From Callaeas wilsoni (Eukaryota; Chordata; Aves; Passeriformes; Callaeidae): a stretch of DNA of 64,000 nt. Below the pieces are notes generated by a model that was not told where the DNA came from, did not search any database, and saw only the letters and a list, made by a program, of their open reading frames with translations. Positions 46,901-60,070 of the stretch are shown piece after piece (position 1 is the first letter of the stretch; each line of letters opens with the position of its first letter). The DNA lies in contig VWPU01003972.1 of NCBI GenBank assembly GCA_013398955.1, positions 1-64,000 of the forward strand. The letters run 5' to 3'. A program made the position numbers and the translations under genes.

Positions 46901-47655
46901 TCAGCTTGAGATGCAGCTTTGCTCAGAGAGCAGCTGGTCCCTAATTGCCCAGGCACCCTCCCGGACGCCTCCACTGACGTCGGACTCTCAGCAGAAGAAG
47001 TGCTGCTCACAGAGAGCTGCAAAAAGCACCTTCCCCACAAAAAGTCTTTTCTCCCTGCCTTGTGAGGGTCTGGTGCCATTTTGAAACCGAGGTTCCCCGG
47101 GGTTAAAAGCCAGCATCTTAATTCAGAGTGCCAATGTTCAATTTTGCTTTCTGCCACCAGACTAGATTGCAGGCCAGCAAGAGAGTCTGGGTTAGTGGCC
47201 CACTGGGTCACCTCCCATTTGTTTTCCTCAATTTTGTGTTGTCATAAATTCATTCCAGCCCGTTGTGGTTGATCAGTTTATCTCCGCCGGGGCAGGGAGC
47301 GCTGCGAGCATGATATATGGCACAGAGCATTGTAGCCAGCCTCTCCATGAATCACTCCAGCTGTTTGGTGTCAGCCCCAAAGCAAACAGGACCCGGCCGC
47401 TGAGCATTGACTACGATGAGCTCAGTATGGGAAGAGACATGACGTATGAATGTTTATTTAATAATTCTCTAATATTTCCAGTGGAGTGTGGCTGTGCCTT
47501 CTGGGAGGGGTGAAGGGGGGGGAGGTTGAAGAGGGAAACTCTAATCTGTTGGGGTGGGTCATAAATCAGGCAGACAACATCATTAATCAGGGATGGGACA
47601 GAAGTGGAAAGAGGTGGGACTGAAACTGCCGTCCTCATAGGGAAGGGGGCTGTGC

Positions 47656-47693
47656 TTTTTCTTTTTTTTTCTTTTTTTTTTNTTTTTTTTTTT
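47656..47693. repeat. T-rich homopolymer tract with an ambiguous base
   Basis: About 38 bases of T interrupted by two C and by a single N at 47682. The N is an unresolved base at a homopolymer, a common sequencing problem, so the true length is uncertain. Confidence 0.85.
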
Positions 47694-50600
47694 GTGAAAC
47701 AAATCTTGTTTCTGATTCCGCTTGGCCCCAGCCACACTACCCGCATAATAGCAAACCCGGACACAAGACTGTTTTAAGTGAGTATTCTACCTCTGCTCTG
47801 AACCTTGCAATACAAGCCTGCCAAGCATTAAATCCCTTTATAATTATCTTCTTTATATAACACTTCATGCTTATCATGCTTCATTGGATGAGATGCTTGT
47901 TGGGTTAAAAAGAGGGTTTTAGAGACAGAAAGCAATTGTATTTGTTTTATTTTTCCTGTCTCCTCTTTCTTTCCCCTCCCCCCACTTCGCCTCTTTCCAA
48001 TCCAGCTGTTTTGAAATATTGGCTCTGGAGGGGCTCTGCCACAGCAGCACAGGGAGGAGCATCAGTTAAAATTAAACAAAGTTTAGATTGGGGTCCTTGT
48101 GCAAAGAGACAGGCATGCGAGAGCAGTCAGGGAGGTAGCAGTGTCTGTTGGGGAGACCCTGCTCCAGGCAGACACATCCAGGTGGGAGCGGAGTGTGAAG
48201 CCAGAGGATTAGCAGAGTCCTGAAAGGGAAGGAGCCACGCTTAAGCTGGTATGTCAGAGGAAAACAGAAGCTGTTGAGAATTCACACTACAGGATAAGCG
48301 CTTCCCAGCCCTTCTCCACAGTGTCACACTATTAATAGGCTTTGCTGGGAGACAAGAACAACTCATAGCAAAGACAGAATTAAATAATTAATTTGAGTCA
48401 TAAATGAACTAACCCCTTGTGCTCTGCTAAGTGAGACCATGATGCTGCTGGTGGGTCCAGTACTAGAGCAGCCCACGTGAACTGGGGAGAGGATTCAGGA
48501 CACTGAACTGAAGAGTGGGATTGTCAAAGGCTGAGAAAGAGCTGCTGGGCTGTGCTGCTTGTGTCCAGAGTTTTATGTTTATTAGGTTTCAGTCCTTTTC
48601 AGTAATTCAGTAGTATGTAATACTGTGTTTGTACTGTATACTGGTGTTCAGTGTTGAAAGGGTAGGGAGATGGATGCTTCATTTCTTTGTGAAGTGCGAC
48701 TTTGGCATTACTTCTTCCTCTGGGATGTGACAGTGAAGAGCAGAGTGCTAGACTGTTTCTTTATTCTGCTCCCTCTTTTAACTGTTAGAGAGAAACTGCA
48801 TGTGCCGGTGATGGTCTTAACCATTATAACCACTGTGCAAACTGAAATTGTGTCAGTGTCCTGTTCTTCACAGGCTGGTGGTTAACAAAGCTCAGCGAGG
48901 CAGGCTGTGACTGTACAAGCTCAGACGTGGGGGTAGGTAATATCTCTGTTTAGTGCAACGTTGTCCAGAGGTTTGGTCTAATTTCATGCCTTGAGGCAGT
49001 TTTCTATAGATTTTGACGTCTTCATATAGGAAGGGACTCTCATTTTGGTTGAACCTGCGATGTTTTTAAAGCTGAAGCATCTGCAAACCCAAGGGATCTG
49101 CTGGCTTCAGGGGCAGTAGGTTCTGCATCTCTGTCCCATAACTGGTGAAAAACCCAGGATGGAATTTTATTCCTGCGTTGAGGGCGCGGTTTAGGCATCT
49201 TGCAATTTATGTCTCTTTGCCTGCCCCTTATTTTCTTTTTTCTTTTCTTAGTTTCAGAAATGCTGTTAACTTTAATTTGTAGAGTTGCTTCCTCGGAATG
49301 AAAAATCGATGGGGGGCTATCGCAGTGTGAAATTCGACTGTCACTATTGAGCTATAGAGTTACCAAGATGTCTTAGAAGGTAAAAAATAAATCGTGCCCC
49401 AGCAAGTGCTCAGCTGTGCTATTTCAAAGGGGATATGAGGCTGATGGTCTGTTAGAGGGTACTTCAGTTAGATGGATGATGATTCCCTGTGAAATATTGG
49501 AGTTATTCCATAGGTAAGAGAAACTTTAGCTTATAAAACACGAACAGCTGCCTTCTAGCAGACGAATTCTGCCCTTAGATGTGTGAGCGGCTTGTCAGAG
49601 AGAGGACTCGTCCCTAAAATTAGCCTCTTGTGTTTAACGTTGTCTCCAATGGAGCATTGTGGATCTTGCCATGTTCCTTCTGAAAATACTTTGAGGATGT
49701 GACTCTTGATTCGCATCCCTTAGCTATGCTGCAAGAATTAAGAGGCAGGGACTGACACTATTTTTTTTAGGAAATGTTTATGTGGTGCCCAGATGCTCTC
49801 AAGAGAAAAGTAACAATTATCTTTACGTAGGCTGCATTCCCTGTTTGGATGAAAATGTTCCTTTGAAGAGCAGAAAAGGGATCATGTTGTGCCACATCCA
49901 CTGGCAGTTTGCTGTCTCTCTCCTGCATCTGCTGAGGGGCAGCCCTGGCTGCGCAGGCTGGCTGTGTGCTGGTGGTGACAGAGCTACTGCTTTCCTTGGC
50001 ACTCACTGACTGTTGTGGCAGGACTCAGTAAGTGTTTGTGCTGTGCCAGCTGCTGTATGACAACAGGATGGTTGTAATTACAGCTCTTGGTAGTTTATGC
50101 ATTTCTTAGGCTACAGTTAGTAAGTATAAATATGAAATAGTACTTTAAAAAGGACCAGTTTGGGTTAGTTCTCATTAAACCATGTCTGGGACAACTGTAG
50201 AGTGGGTAATTATTTCTGTTACACTTGCACGCACACTTGCAGTACCACTGAGGGGTGCTTACTGCTGCAAGGAGGAGTGTTAAGCTACATTTAGTTGGAG
50301 CTTGGTAAAGATTTCCCAAGGAATTTAATGACAGAAAAACGCATTGTGCTTTCATATCTCCTTTGCCTCTGTAACACAGAACCCAGCACTGCTTTTACAG
50401 AAGCAATGTAATAGCAAGTAATGTAATTAAAGTAGTTTAATACCCATGTTGATTTTTTGTCCTCACTTCAGTGTCGATGCTTTTCCTAACCTCACACCCC
50501 ACTGCTACAGGCACTTCATCTTATTTCTCCATTATGTTCTTTCTTCCTTTTTGATGATTTTTGTCTGTAAAAAGCTGTTGTTTCTCACACAGTTGCATAA

Positions 50601-52366
50601 GCATTCCTGCTTTTCCCTCAGATAGCCAGCTCATGACCTGTCCTTCCACTGCACTGCTGGTTTCCTCTTCTAGCTCTGGGACCACAATTGGTTATATGAT
50701 ACTAATGTGCCCTGGCCTCCTTTAATAGCCTCATGTTTCTTTTTGAAGGCAGGATTACTTTAAATGATGCTAATTCTGATCCTTTCTTTGCCTGTAAAGG
50801 AAACAGCAGCAGTGTAAAAGTTCTAGGGCGGCAGCAGCAGTTGTAGGAAGCTGTCGGGAGGATGTGTTATAGCACTGCCCTTGTGTGCCTCCAATCAGCG
50901 GTCATGAATGGAGGTTCTGGAAAGCATATCACCTCCACAGTAAAGCCCTTAAAAGGCTATAGATGAATCCAAGTGCTGCTGTAGTAGCATAGATATTTCC
51001 TGTTTATTTCAGTCGTTTGGATGGGGGCCATGGGAGTAGAAGGCATTTATTTAACTGCTCACAGAGGCTGGCTGCAAGACTCAGCTGCATGTCCAACCTT
51101 CTGAGCAACTTTCAGCCCTAGGAATTTGCTATTCCTCTTTCGCTTCATGGATATTTTATAATTTTGTGCCCTGATCGTCCAGCCAAAGCTACCAATAATC
51201 CCAGACCAGCTCCAGGCCACAGTAAGATGACGAGTTACAGCTGCCATAATTCTTCCAGTAGAAAAATATACCTGCCTAGCTATACATGGAGCTTGGTCAT
51301 AATCCAAACATGTTTACTTGTGGATGGAGGCAAGTTTCTGTAGGCTGGAACCTTTAGCCTGCATGCCTCAGCAAGGAGAGGAGCTGCATTTTCCATTTCT
51401 ACCTCCTGTCTGTTGTGGCCCCGGCTTGTATTAAGATAGAGACCACAATGCACCTTCACAGATCTGTTAGAAATACAATTAGGATCTCCAAGATGAAGGA
51501 TACATTTGAAAAGTGAGTGGAGATATTACCACATTAGATGAGTAATTATTTCTGTTTGGGAACATTGTTTAGAGAATCATTTTCTGATTCAGTCTCTGCT
51601 GCCTCAACAAAACCTTGCCGCAGCAAACCACTTTTCCATAGCATGGCTTTTTTCTTTATCGCCAAAACTGCTCCAGTAAAGCAATGGGATGCATTTATTT
51701 TCTCTTTGGAACAGGGAACATAGTCTCTAAATCTAATCAGAATGACCTATGCATTCTTTCTCCCAGCTTTCATGTCGAACCATAATTGCTCAAATGGCAC
51801 ATTTAAAATTTTGGCGCAAGCTCAGACTTTCACTCGCCGCCTTTTTAAATCAGTCCCAGTGGCCAGTGGATACTGCATAGCCCTACAAATGCATCTAAAC
51901 ATGCTGACTCCGAGGCTCCTTCTATTCTGAATGATCAGCGGTGCCATCTGTCTCTGTTTTGATTGGGGCTGGGCACATGTGTCCCAGCAAAACACGGGCC
52001 AAAAAAAGGGAAGAGAAAGAGCCAGCGCCTGAATTTACTTCCCGCTTCTGTAAAGACATTGTTGGGTTCTGTGTTATGGAGGCGGGGGAGATATGAAAGC
52101 AAAATTAATTCTTCTGTCATTAAATTCTTCAGGGAATCTTTACCCAAGTCCCTACTAAATGCAGCTTAAAATGCCTTCTTGCAGTGGTAAGCTCCCCTCA
52201 GTGGTATTGCGACGGTGCATGCAAGTGTAAGAGAAATAATTCCTCTGTGGGGAGAAAAAAGAGACAACATTTTCGGTTTGCATCAAGATGAAATTAGTCA
52301 GAAGCAAACTCTGAATTTGGCAAGCAGATGCCAGTATTAACAAGTTGTGCAAGCAAGTATAAAATA

Positions 52367-52392
52367 GAGGCGCTCGTGACTGAGAGCGCCTC
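52367..52392. other. perfect 9-bp GC-rich hairpin
   Basis: GAGGCGCTC (52367-52375) and GAGCGCCTC (52384-52392) are exact inverted repeats around the 8-nt loop GTGACTGA. The hairpin lies in an otherwise AT-rich, CpG-poor part of the intron that looks regulatory, followed by a short GTGTGTGTG run. It is a possible protein-binding palindrome or an RNA stem in the pre-mRNA. Confidence 0.5.
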
Positions 52393-54604
52393 GGAGTCGT
52401 GTGTGTGTGCCCTTGCATGCACCCTGCTCCAAATTCGCAACTTAGAACACGGAAATTAGAATGGGGAACATTGCATTATTCATAACTTGGCAACCAGAAG
52501 CCAGGGCACTTTGCCAGAGTAAACCATTCTCTATAATTACAGGTGAAGCAACATTCTTTAATATCTTACAATACAAAAACATACATTAATCAAGGAAAGA
52601 CGGCTTTTTTTTTCCTAGAGGACAATAAATTAGCATCCTTGCCAATTTCCTCAATACATGTGACAACATTTTACAGGATTATAAGTCAGCCTCTTTAAAG
52701 GAGGTTAGTCTAAAAACAAATAAACCAAATAAATGAGATTTTTAGCTAAATAAAAGGGAAGCCAACTCCTAAAACCTTGATGTCTTGCCAGGAGATTTGC
52801 TTTTAACATTGGCAGTCTTGCAGACCCTTTAGAGTGTCTAAACTTCACTTGGTGTGATTTGACATGGCTCTTCTGTAAACAGCTTTCCTGGGCAGTTTTC
52901 TACAGCAAGGGATGCTGAAGAAACCCCTTCTGCAATAACCAGCTCATCTAGTGAAATAAAATCTCAGTACGTTGTGCCAGTCTGGTAGCCCACATGTTGT
53001 GGGGTGATTCACAGTCAATCTGCCACCAGTGCCTGACACAGATTTTTCCAGAGACTTAAGATACTGAAAATGCCTGAGCTGTATCTGTTTTCTTTTAAAG
53101 CCACCTGTCACTTTTCTTTTTAAAAACTTACGTGTCAGTTTAAGTGTTTTGCTTGTTAGTAGCAAAGGGGCTTTTTCAGCTTTGTGTTATGTTCTTGCAC
53201 TCCAGTAAGTGTAAAAGGCCTTTGAGTCTGTGGAGCTCCCACTGACTTCAGTACTGCTGCTCACCCATATCTGCCAAAATAAACTCCCGTGTCTTTAGCT
53301 CTTGTACTTGCTGCGGGTGATGCTTGCTGAATTGAAGGTGGGGGCAGATTATTTCATGAGGTTGAAAACGAAAGCAGTTCTTATCCCAAAAAACATTGGG
53401 GTGTTTATAGTTAGTGTTTGAAGCTCAGCTAGTGAGGGAGTCGCGTTGAAGACAATGTATGAGTGAGAGCTGAGACAGCATCACTGTGCTCTGCCATTCT
53501 GCAGTGCTCCTGGGTGTCACAGAGCTGTGCACAGCATGTTACAGGCTAATAAAACAAGGTCTCTTCTCTGAAAGAGTTGCCCTCTCACCCAAATGTAAAT
53601 TGACTATGGGAGAAGGCTTGCAATTACATGATTGTGCACTGATGTTGGGGTCATTTTATCAAGTCTTGAAGATTTGTGCCCCACAAAGCAAGGACTGCAC
53701 CAGGCTTTCTCTCCTGCAGTGTAGTAGTGGTTATGATAATTGTCATCTACAGCTGAGGTTGGATATGACCAGGGGCAATTTCTCTGCTCCTGGAATCTTA
53801 CTTTAGCTTGACTCTGCCTTCAAAGCATCGACCAATCTGCTTCTAATATTTATGATCTGTAAGCTGCTAGTGACATGACCTCTGCCCTTGGTGCAGGGAG
53901 GTGGCATGTATGTTCTGCTGGGTTCTCCACTTTGGACAAGGGAGGATAAAGGCTTTGTTTAAAAATAAATACATCACTTTCAGGTTTGTCAGTGGTACTG
54001 TACATTTTCCTCTCTGGCAGTCTGTGTTTACAGGCATAGGAAAGCAAAAATAAATGTATGAGGAAGAGAGAAGGTCAGAATATCAAGTGTCAAAAGTAGC
54101 CCATGAAATTTTATTGGTGGTGCATTTAATCAGTGCTAAGCGTTTTTTACAAGGTATATACAAACAGTGGAATTGTAAAAATTTATGGAATGCTGTGTAC
54201 AGTGTAGCCATTTATGAAGAAAGGAAAATTTATATCCAGTTGAAATAAACCAAAGGGGAATGTTTTATGGAGACTCCTCAACAGCAGGATACATCAGATG
54301 AGACCTGGATAAAATGAGGATGGGATATTTGCAGGGGCTTCTTTGAGATATTTTCCTGCTTCTTCAGCAGCTAACAGTTTGCATCTTTCTGTGGCTCTCA
54401 AATAGGCAGGATGCTGGATGCAGGGACAGTGTGGTGTTTGTGTTTTTTCTGTACAGTGGAAAGGAAACACAAGTGAACAGCTGCTATTGGTATCTGTGGT
54501 ACAAGGCTCTTGCTCTTGGGCTTGTTCCAGTACAACAGTTTCTTGACCAGCCCTTAATATCCAGCTGGGAAGGGTTAACCGAAGCCAATCATGCTGACAT
54601 CAGC

Positions 54605-54619
54605 TTTTTTTTTTTTTTT
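54605..54619. repeat. poly-T run
   Basis: A 15-base T homopolymer followed after one C by more T. It is a simple repeat with no retroposed element visible next to it. Confidence 0.8.
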
Positions 54620-57600
54620 CTTTTTGGTCCAGTATTTTGTTGATGATAAAGCACAGACTTAGTCAATTGAGAGATTCCAGAGCTACAGAATCAGAGATAA
54701 TTTAATTAACAGAATTGCTTGTGATTGTCCACTGGGACAGCGGGTAGGAACTGCTCGATTTAATTTGGAGAAACAAAGATCACATGCATGCTAATGTTTA
54801 ACAAATAACCAGTGCTTGGGTTAAAGTTTTTTAGCAAGGAGAGGGGTGGCCATTTCCCAGGGGAGATTTCCCAGGAGGCAATTGCTGCCTAACAGCTCAA
54901 AGCTACAGATAGGTCCTTTTTCCTCTTCCGTAGTATTTCTGTGCACTTCTTCTGGCCTTTTACCTGAACAAAGCAAGGATTTTCTCAGAGACAGAAAGTG
55001 TTCTTATTTTCAGTGTCAGGGGAAAATGCTGTGAATAGTAGAAAAATATGCATTGGGCCCAAAGACTGAAAATTTTCACATGCTGTCTGCCCAGTCTCAC
55101 AGACTTGCTTCTTGATACCCAGCATCCTCAACTGTGTCTGCCAAGGTGTGGAGAACTTAACCACAAAGTCCAGGGAGAAGTGCAGAACCCAGCTGCTTCC
55201 ACGAGGAGCCCTCCCTTTCTGCTTTTGCTCTTGTATAAACATTCTCACTCAGGCTCCCCTGTGTGTGGTGGTGTCACAGCAAGTCTCTACTCCAGGATGG
55301 AGGTGCCCTCTTGATGAGGTGTCCTCAGCCAGGGAGGACAATTCAGGTATCAGTGAGGCCTCTTACACCTGCTGGAGAAGCATGAGGACTGGGGCTCGAG
55401 GTATTGCTCTTGGCAGCAGTTGTGCTCAGCAGGTCTCTCTGGAGGCTGATAAATGACGTTATCCAAACACGTCAAATCAGAGCGCTGAAGCGCAAAATTG
55501 TTAAGAGTCCTCCTGCATCTAGCATGAGGTTAAGGCAAAGCAGAGAGCCAATTCCTTCTCCGTAATTCCCTCTGCCTCACTTGGCAGAGTAACTTGTACA
55601 CAGCCTTCCCCTGTCCATGGCACTTGGCTTTCTGACCCTCGCTCCACCCTGGCGTTACCCTGTAAAAATTCTGCCGAAGGCTGCTCCCAGCTGTGTCCAG
55701 GCAAGCACACACAAGGTGCATACACAAGAGGGAATCCTGAGGGAGTTCCCAAGATTGCTGCTGCAGGAAGAGTTGCTCCTAAGCGATGCTTATCTTTAGG
55801 ATACAAGCAGCAGGTTGACGGTAAAATGACACTAAATGGAATGGCATGTGTCCCAAGTGCGCTGGCCACCACGGGAGCCAGACACATGGGAAGTGACTCT
55901 CGTCTTTATTCCATCCCTGGAGGTAGTTTCAGTTTCCTTTATTTACTAATGTTCTCCCTATTTCCCTTGACCTCATTTCCTCCGGCTTTTCGGAAGCAAC
56001 CGTGCAATTATCGCTCACTTTGGGTTGACCCTTGGCCACCACGTCCCTTGTTGCTGCTGCTCCAAGAGGTTTTCCTGAAATCTCAAGTGCAAAATATTCA
56101 CTTATGGCCAAAACTCCTATCTCTAATGTGAAGTAGAAGCTGTGTCTTCAGCACTGTGCTGCGCGTCAGGATTTGTCCTATGAGCTTGCTTGGCAGGGAG
56201 AACATGGAGTTTAAAATCTGTCATAGCTGAGCTTTGATCAGTGCTGGGAGATACTGCAGTGGCTAAAGCTCCTCTCTTACCAATGCACCCCAGTCTTGTT
56301 AATAAATGTATATTTAACAATGTCTGGAGCGTATGAAGTGATAATAACTAAATCAATACCTCCCACATTGATTGTCCAGGATCCCTACAGCGTGACGCAC
56401 GCAGCGGTGCGGTAATTTTCCAGCTAACTAGCACCCTGATCTACAGCCCTCCTATTGATTGGCCATTGTATCAGGCAGCCTCTGAGCATTATTGCTTATA
56501 CCTCTATTCAGCCTCCTTTTCTGATTCATTCGTTTATTACTGGACAGGTGCGATTATCTCAGAGACTTTCCGAAATTGGCCAATGGGGGTCAGCTGTTTA
56601 GATTTCTATAAACAAACCATTTTCTATCTCCTCTAGTTGTTGCAGTGGCAAATTTTTCCTTTTCAAGTTGTGATTGTTACTGGTCTGAGACTTGGGATGA
56701 ATGGGCATTTGTTTGTATCTGCTCAAGGAATTAACTTTTCCCTTTCTTTGCTGAGTTGCCCACCCATCTGAGCAGAACGGATGGCTCCACAGATGGTAAA
56801 AGGAGAATATAGCAAGGGTTGAGGTTCTGCTTGCCACCTGCTTTGGGCAGGAGTCACAGTCGCTGCCTTTACACCTCCAGTGCTCTTGTGCATGCAGGAA
56901 GGAGAAACGGATTCCAGGAAGTCAAATTCTACTGCAGTCTTCAGCCAGCATCAGTTCAATGATGGGCCAGACTGGAAGAGAAACAATTTTCTCAGCCAAC
57001 AATAATCTTCAAACTATAAATAAATAAATCTGTTTCTTCCTTGGACAAAACTAACACCTTTCTAGACTTTCTTTGAAAACACTAGCAACTCTTCCTTGAG
57101 GGTGAGAACTCAAGCTGGGATATGGTAATAATTTATACCAACGAGCAGGAGCAAGTGGGTGTTTTCACAGCAGGGAAGACTGTCTCCTACTGAAACTCTT
57201 TCATCTTGCTCCAAAGAATATTTATTAATTCCAAGACTTGAATCCACAGTGTCCCTGTCCCCAGACAGTCCTCACCCACTAGGCTATCATGGGACATTTG
57301 TATTTCTTTACCTTTCTTGCAGTTTTAAAATTGTTACCATTTTCTGGCAGCTGTCACTTGCAATGAATCTCCTTCTGATGAAGATCTCAGTTAGCTCATG
57401 CAGAGCATGTCTCATCTGTACAAAGGCGGGAGTGAAGTTGAAGGAGCTTTATAACACTGGTAGTTAACCATATGCATTCCAGCAGCTTCACTTTCTTCTG
57501 AAGTGTCATAATTAGAAAAATCACCCAAGATCTCTTTGACTAGTGCTGTTACCAAAGCCTTGAGAAAAGCCATCAGGATCAGCTTGTGGGAAATACCCCA

Positions 57601-58831
57601 GGTCTCTCCCTGCATGCCAGTGACAAGTGACTAATGAACAAAAGAATGAGTGCCTGCCTGCAGTGAGAGTGCTGAGATTGCAGCTCACTTTACTGGTCAT
57701 AGTAATTCCACTAGACTTGTGCTTTAGCCACCTGTTGATGAATCATCCTCTAAAAAGATAGAAGACATAGGTGCCACTGTGGGTTATCTTGTGATTGATG
57801 ATGCAACTTCTGGTGTTGAGATGCTCTTCAGATTCTTCTGAGCTGGAGTCTGCTTGGAGATGCCAGAAATTCAGTGACACATGTGAAAATTGTTGTTTTT
57901 GTTTTTATTCAAGAAAGTGAGAGCCTTTATGTCAATGCTCTAAACCTTTTCTGGGGAGTACTTGAGGGCCCCTCCCTATGCATGCACTGTGTAGAAATCA
58001 GATTTTGCAGCATGCTGGAGTGACACATCCTTGTCTGTAATGCTCCCTGCGTTTCATTTGCTAAGCATTGCTGTCTGCCCTTCCTTTTAGGCTGGCAAGT
58101 TGCTCTTTTCACCAGCCTTGCAGAACCATGAAAATACACTTGCCTGGCCTCAGCACAGTGCCTCTGTGACAAGAGATAATGCTGCCCATCAAAAATGACC
58201 CTAGGAAGCGGGAAAGCTGAGATTGTGAAGCTGCTTTTATAGCCCCTCTGCTGGCACCGTGTCCAGTGCTTTTGGTTTCTCCGTTCTTTCAGTATTAGAA
58301 TCAAAAAGCTGGGGCTTTCATTAATATAAGCCATTGTGTTGATCCTGTGTAATGAGCTGATTTTGCATTTCACGAGGCTGATGGCCAGCAAAGGCCTCCC
58401 TTCTCTAAGTAGAAGAACAGCTCCTATTGCCCACAAAAAGTTATCTCAGCAGCTTTAAAGCAACGTACAGAACTTTGTTTCAAGCATGTGGTCCTAAGTA
58501 ATCTCTTAAGGGAGACAAGAAAAAAGGCAGAAAACAAACAAAAAATCCCCACAAAAATATCTGTTCTTTAAATGTCTATGTCTTGCTCTGTATGAAGCTG
58601 GCAGCCTCAGCACTGGTTGTGTTCTTTTGTGATGTGTTTGGAAGTGTTCAGAAAGACACTTTAAAGAATTCACACTGGGGTTTTTGGGAATTTTTTTTAA
58701 CTCAAGTTGGATGTATTAGTTTGAAATACGATGCCATTTCCTGTGCAGTACCTCTTATGGGATCCTTTTTCCCCCAAAAACTTAACAGTCTTGTGTGCTC
58801 AGTGATGTTCACTCTTCATCATCTTTTGCAG

Positions 58832-58940
58832 AATTACAGAAGACTCTGCAGTGACAACATTTGAAGCGTTAAAGGCTCGTGTCCGTGAGTTAGAAAGGCA
58901 GCTTTCCCGTGGGGACCGCTATAAATGTCTCATTTGCATG
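58832..58940 (+). CDS. RNF220: RNF220 coding exon, coiled coil and first RING cysteines
   Basis: A 109-nt exon. A completes lysine, then 36 codons. The first part, I-T-E-D-S-A-V-T-T-F, leads into a heptad-rich helix, E-A-L-K-A-R-V-R-E-L-E-R-Q-L, which in RNF220 is the coiled coil next to the RING, probably for self-association or partner binding. It ends Y-K-C-L-I-C-M, where the two cysteines (codons at 58926 and 58935) are the first zinc-ligand pair of the C3HC4 RING. It leaves in phase 0 at donor GTGAGT (58941). The sequence equals human as I remember it. Confidence 0.97.
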
Positions 58941-60070
58941 GTGAGTAGCACTCCACTGGTGGTAATGAATCAGAAATGTCTTGGTATCTTTGCCAAGGAG
59001 GGGAGAAGCTTTTCTCCTTTTTCAGGCAGAGTGGGGGAACTCAACACCAATTAGCCTTCCAAATTAAGGTCTTAACCACTCAAATTTCTGTACGAATTAT
59101 GTTGTTCCGTCAGTATTTGTAGCTGTCCCTCTTTATCAGGTGGAAGAAAGCCCCAACTTCGGGAGACTTTCTGCCTTCCTGTAGAAAACTCCCAGATACC
59201 AGCATCTTTTTCCTGTATGTGCAAATTTGCATACATAGGAGAGAGCAGAATCTGTGATCAGAGGCTCACCTTCTCTGACGTGGCAATAGGGATGTTGCCG
59301 GAGCATTTTAAAGTTGCCAATGTCCTGTGTGCTCTCTGGTGGTGCTGTGGCCTTCCTCAGGAAGGGCAGCAGCTCCCTCTGATGGTCCAAGCCTGCAGGG
59401 CTCTACATCTGTTGGGTTTGTGTTCTGCTGAGAGCAGAACATTCTGCTTGGTGGAGAGCTCCCTCTGCAACTTCAGCTTGATGCACGGGCCTCCCTCTCT
59501 CCCAGCCAGCTCACAACTTGGAGGTGTGAGAGTGCAGTCCTTGTCACTCATCCCACAGAAGGGACAACAGCTTGCTGCTGCTTTACAGAGGTTTGTTAGC
59601 AATGATAGAAGATACCTGAGAAAGCATGTTTGCTGAAATAGCAGCAGCATTCTTGGGATGTAGTTAAGCAGTTCCTGCAGAGCCGAGTTGTGATAAGGGT
59701 TGATCTTACTCTGTCATTGGTTTTCGTATGATCTGGTGACCTTTCTGATGAGAACAATGGCAGGTCACCAGAGCAACTTTAGATGCCTTTGCGATAACTG
59801 TGCTGAGCCAGGTCACCACTTGAGTGGATTATGGGCTTCCAGCAGGAGTTCTGGGAAGCCAAGAAAAGGGACTGCACGAGACTTTCTGCCACTTCTATAC
59901 AAACATTACAGAAATACAACTTACATATTACATAAGTTGGTTCTTTTAACCAACTTTTTTAACAAAATACAAGATAGTGTTACCCACAAAGATGGGTTTG
60001 TGATGGGATTGGGAGTGAAAATTCACTAGATCAGTGCTATGGAAATAATCTGTTTGCTTCTTTTCCTCAG
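58941..60070 (+). other. RNF220: RNF220 intron, 1.1 kb
   Basis: The intron splits the RING domain right after the first cysteine pair. Nothing else is recognised; a 139-codon open frame at 59217-59636 has no family signature and is taken as chance. The acceptor TTTTCCTCAG ends at 60070. Confidence 0.88.

Larger units (their letters stand above)
43936..58831 (+). other. RNF220: RNF220 intron, 14.9 kb
   Basis: No second gene is seen. Notable contents are a T-rich tract with one undetermined base (47656-47693), AT-rich candidate regulatory stretches at 47230-47480, 51740-51920, 52160-52780 and 56330-56640, a 9-bp perfect hairpin at 52367-52392 and a 15-base T run at 54605. The acceptor TTTTGCAG ends at 58831. 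Confidence 0.85.

Noticed and set aside
47656..47693. T tract as a retrogene tail on the minus strand
   Set aside because: No gene-like sequence follows on the minus strand and no flanking duplication. It is treated as a simple repeat.
57927..58436. 169-codon open frame on the - strand
   Set aside because: No motif or homology that I recognise, and no poly-A tail or target duplication to suggest a retrogene.
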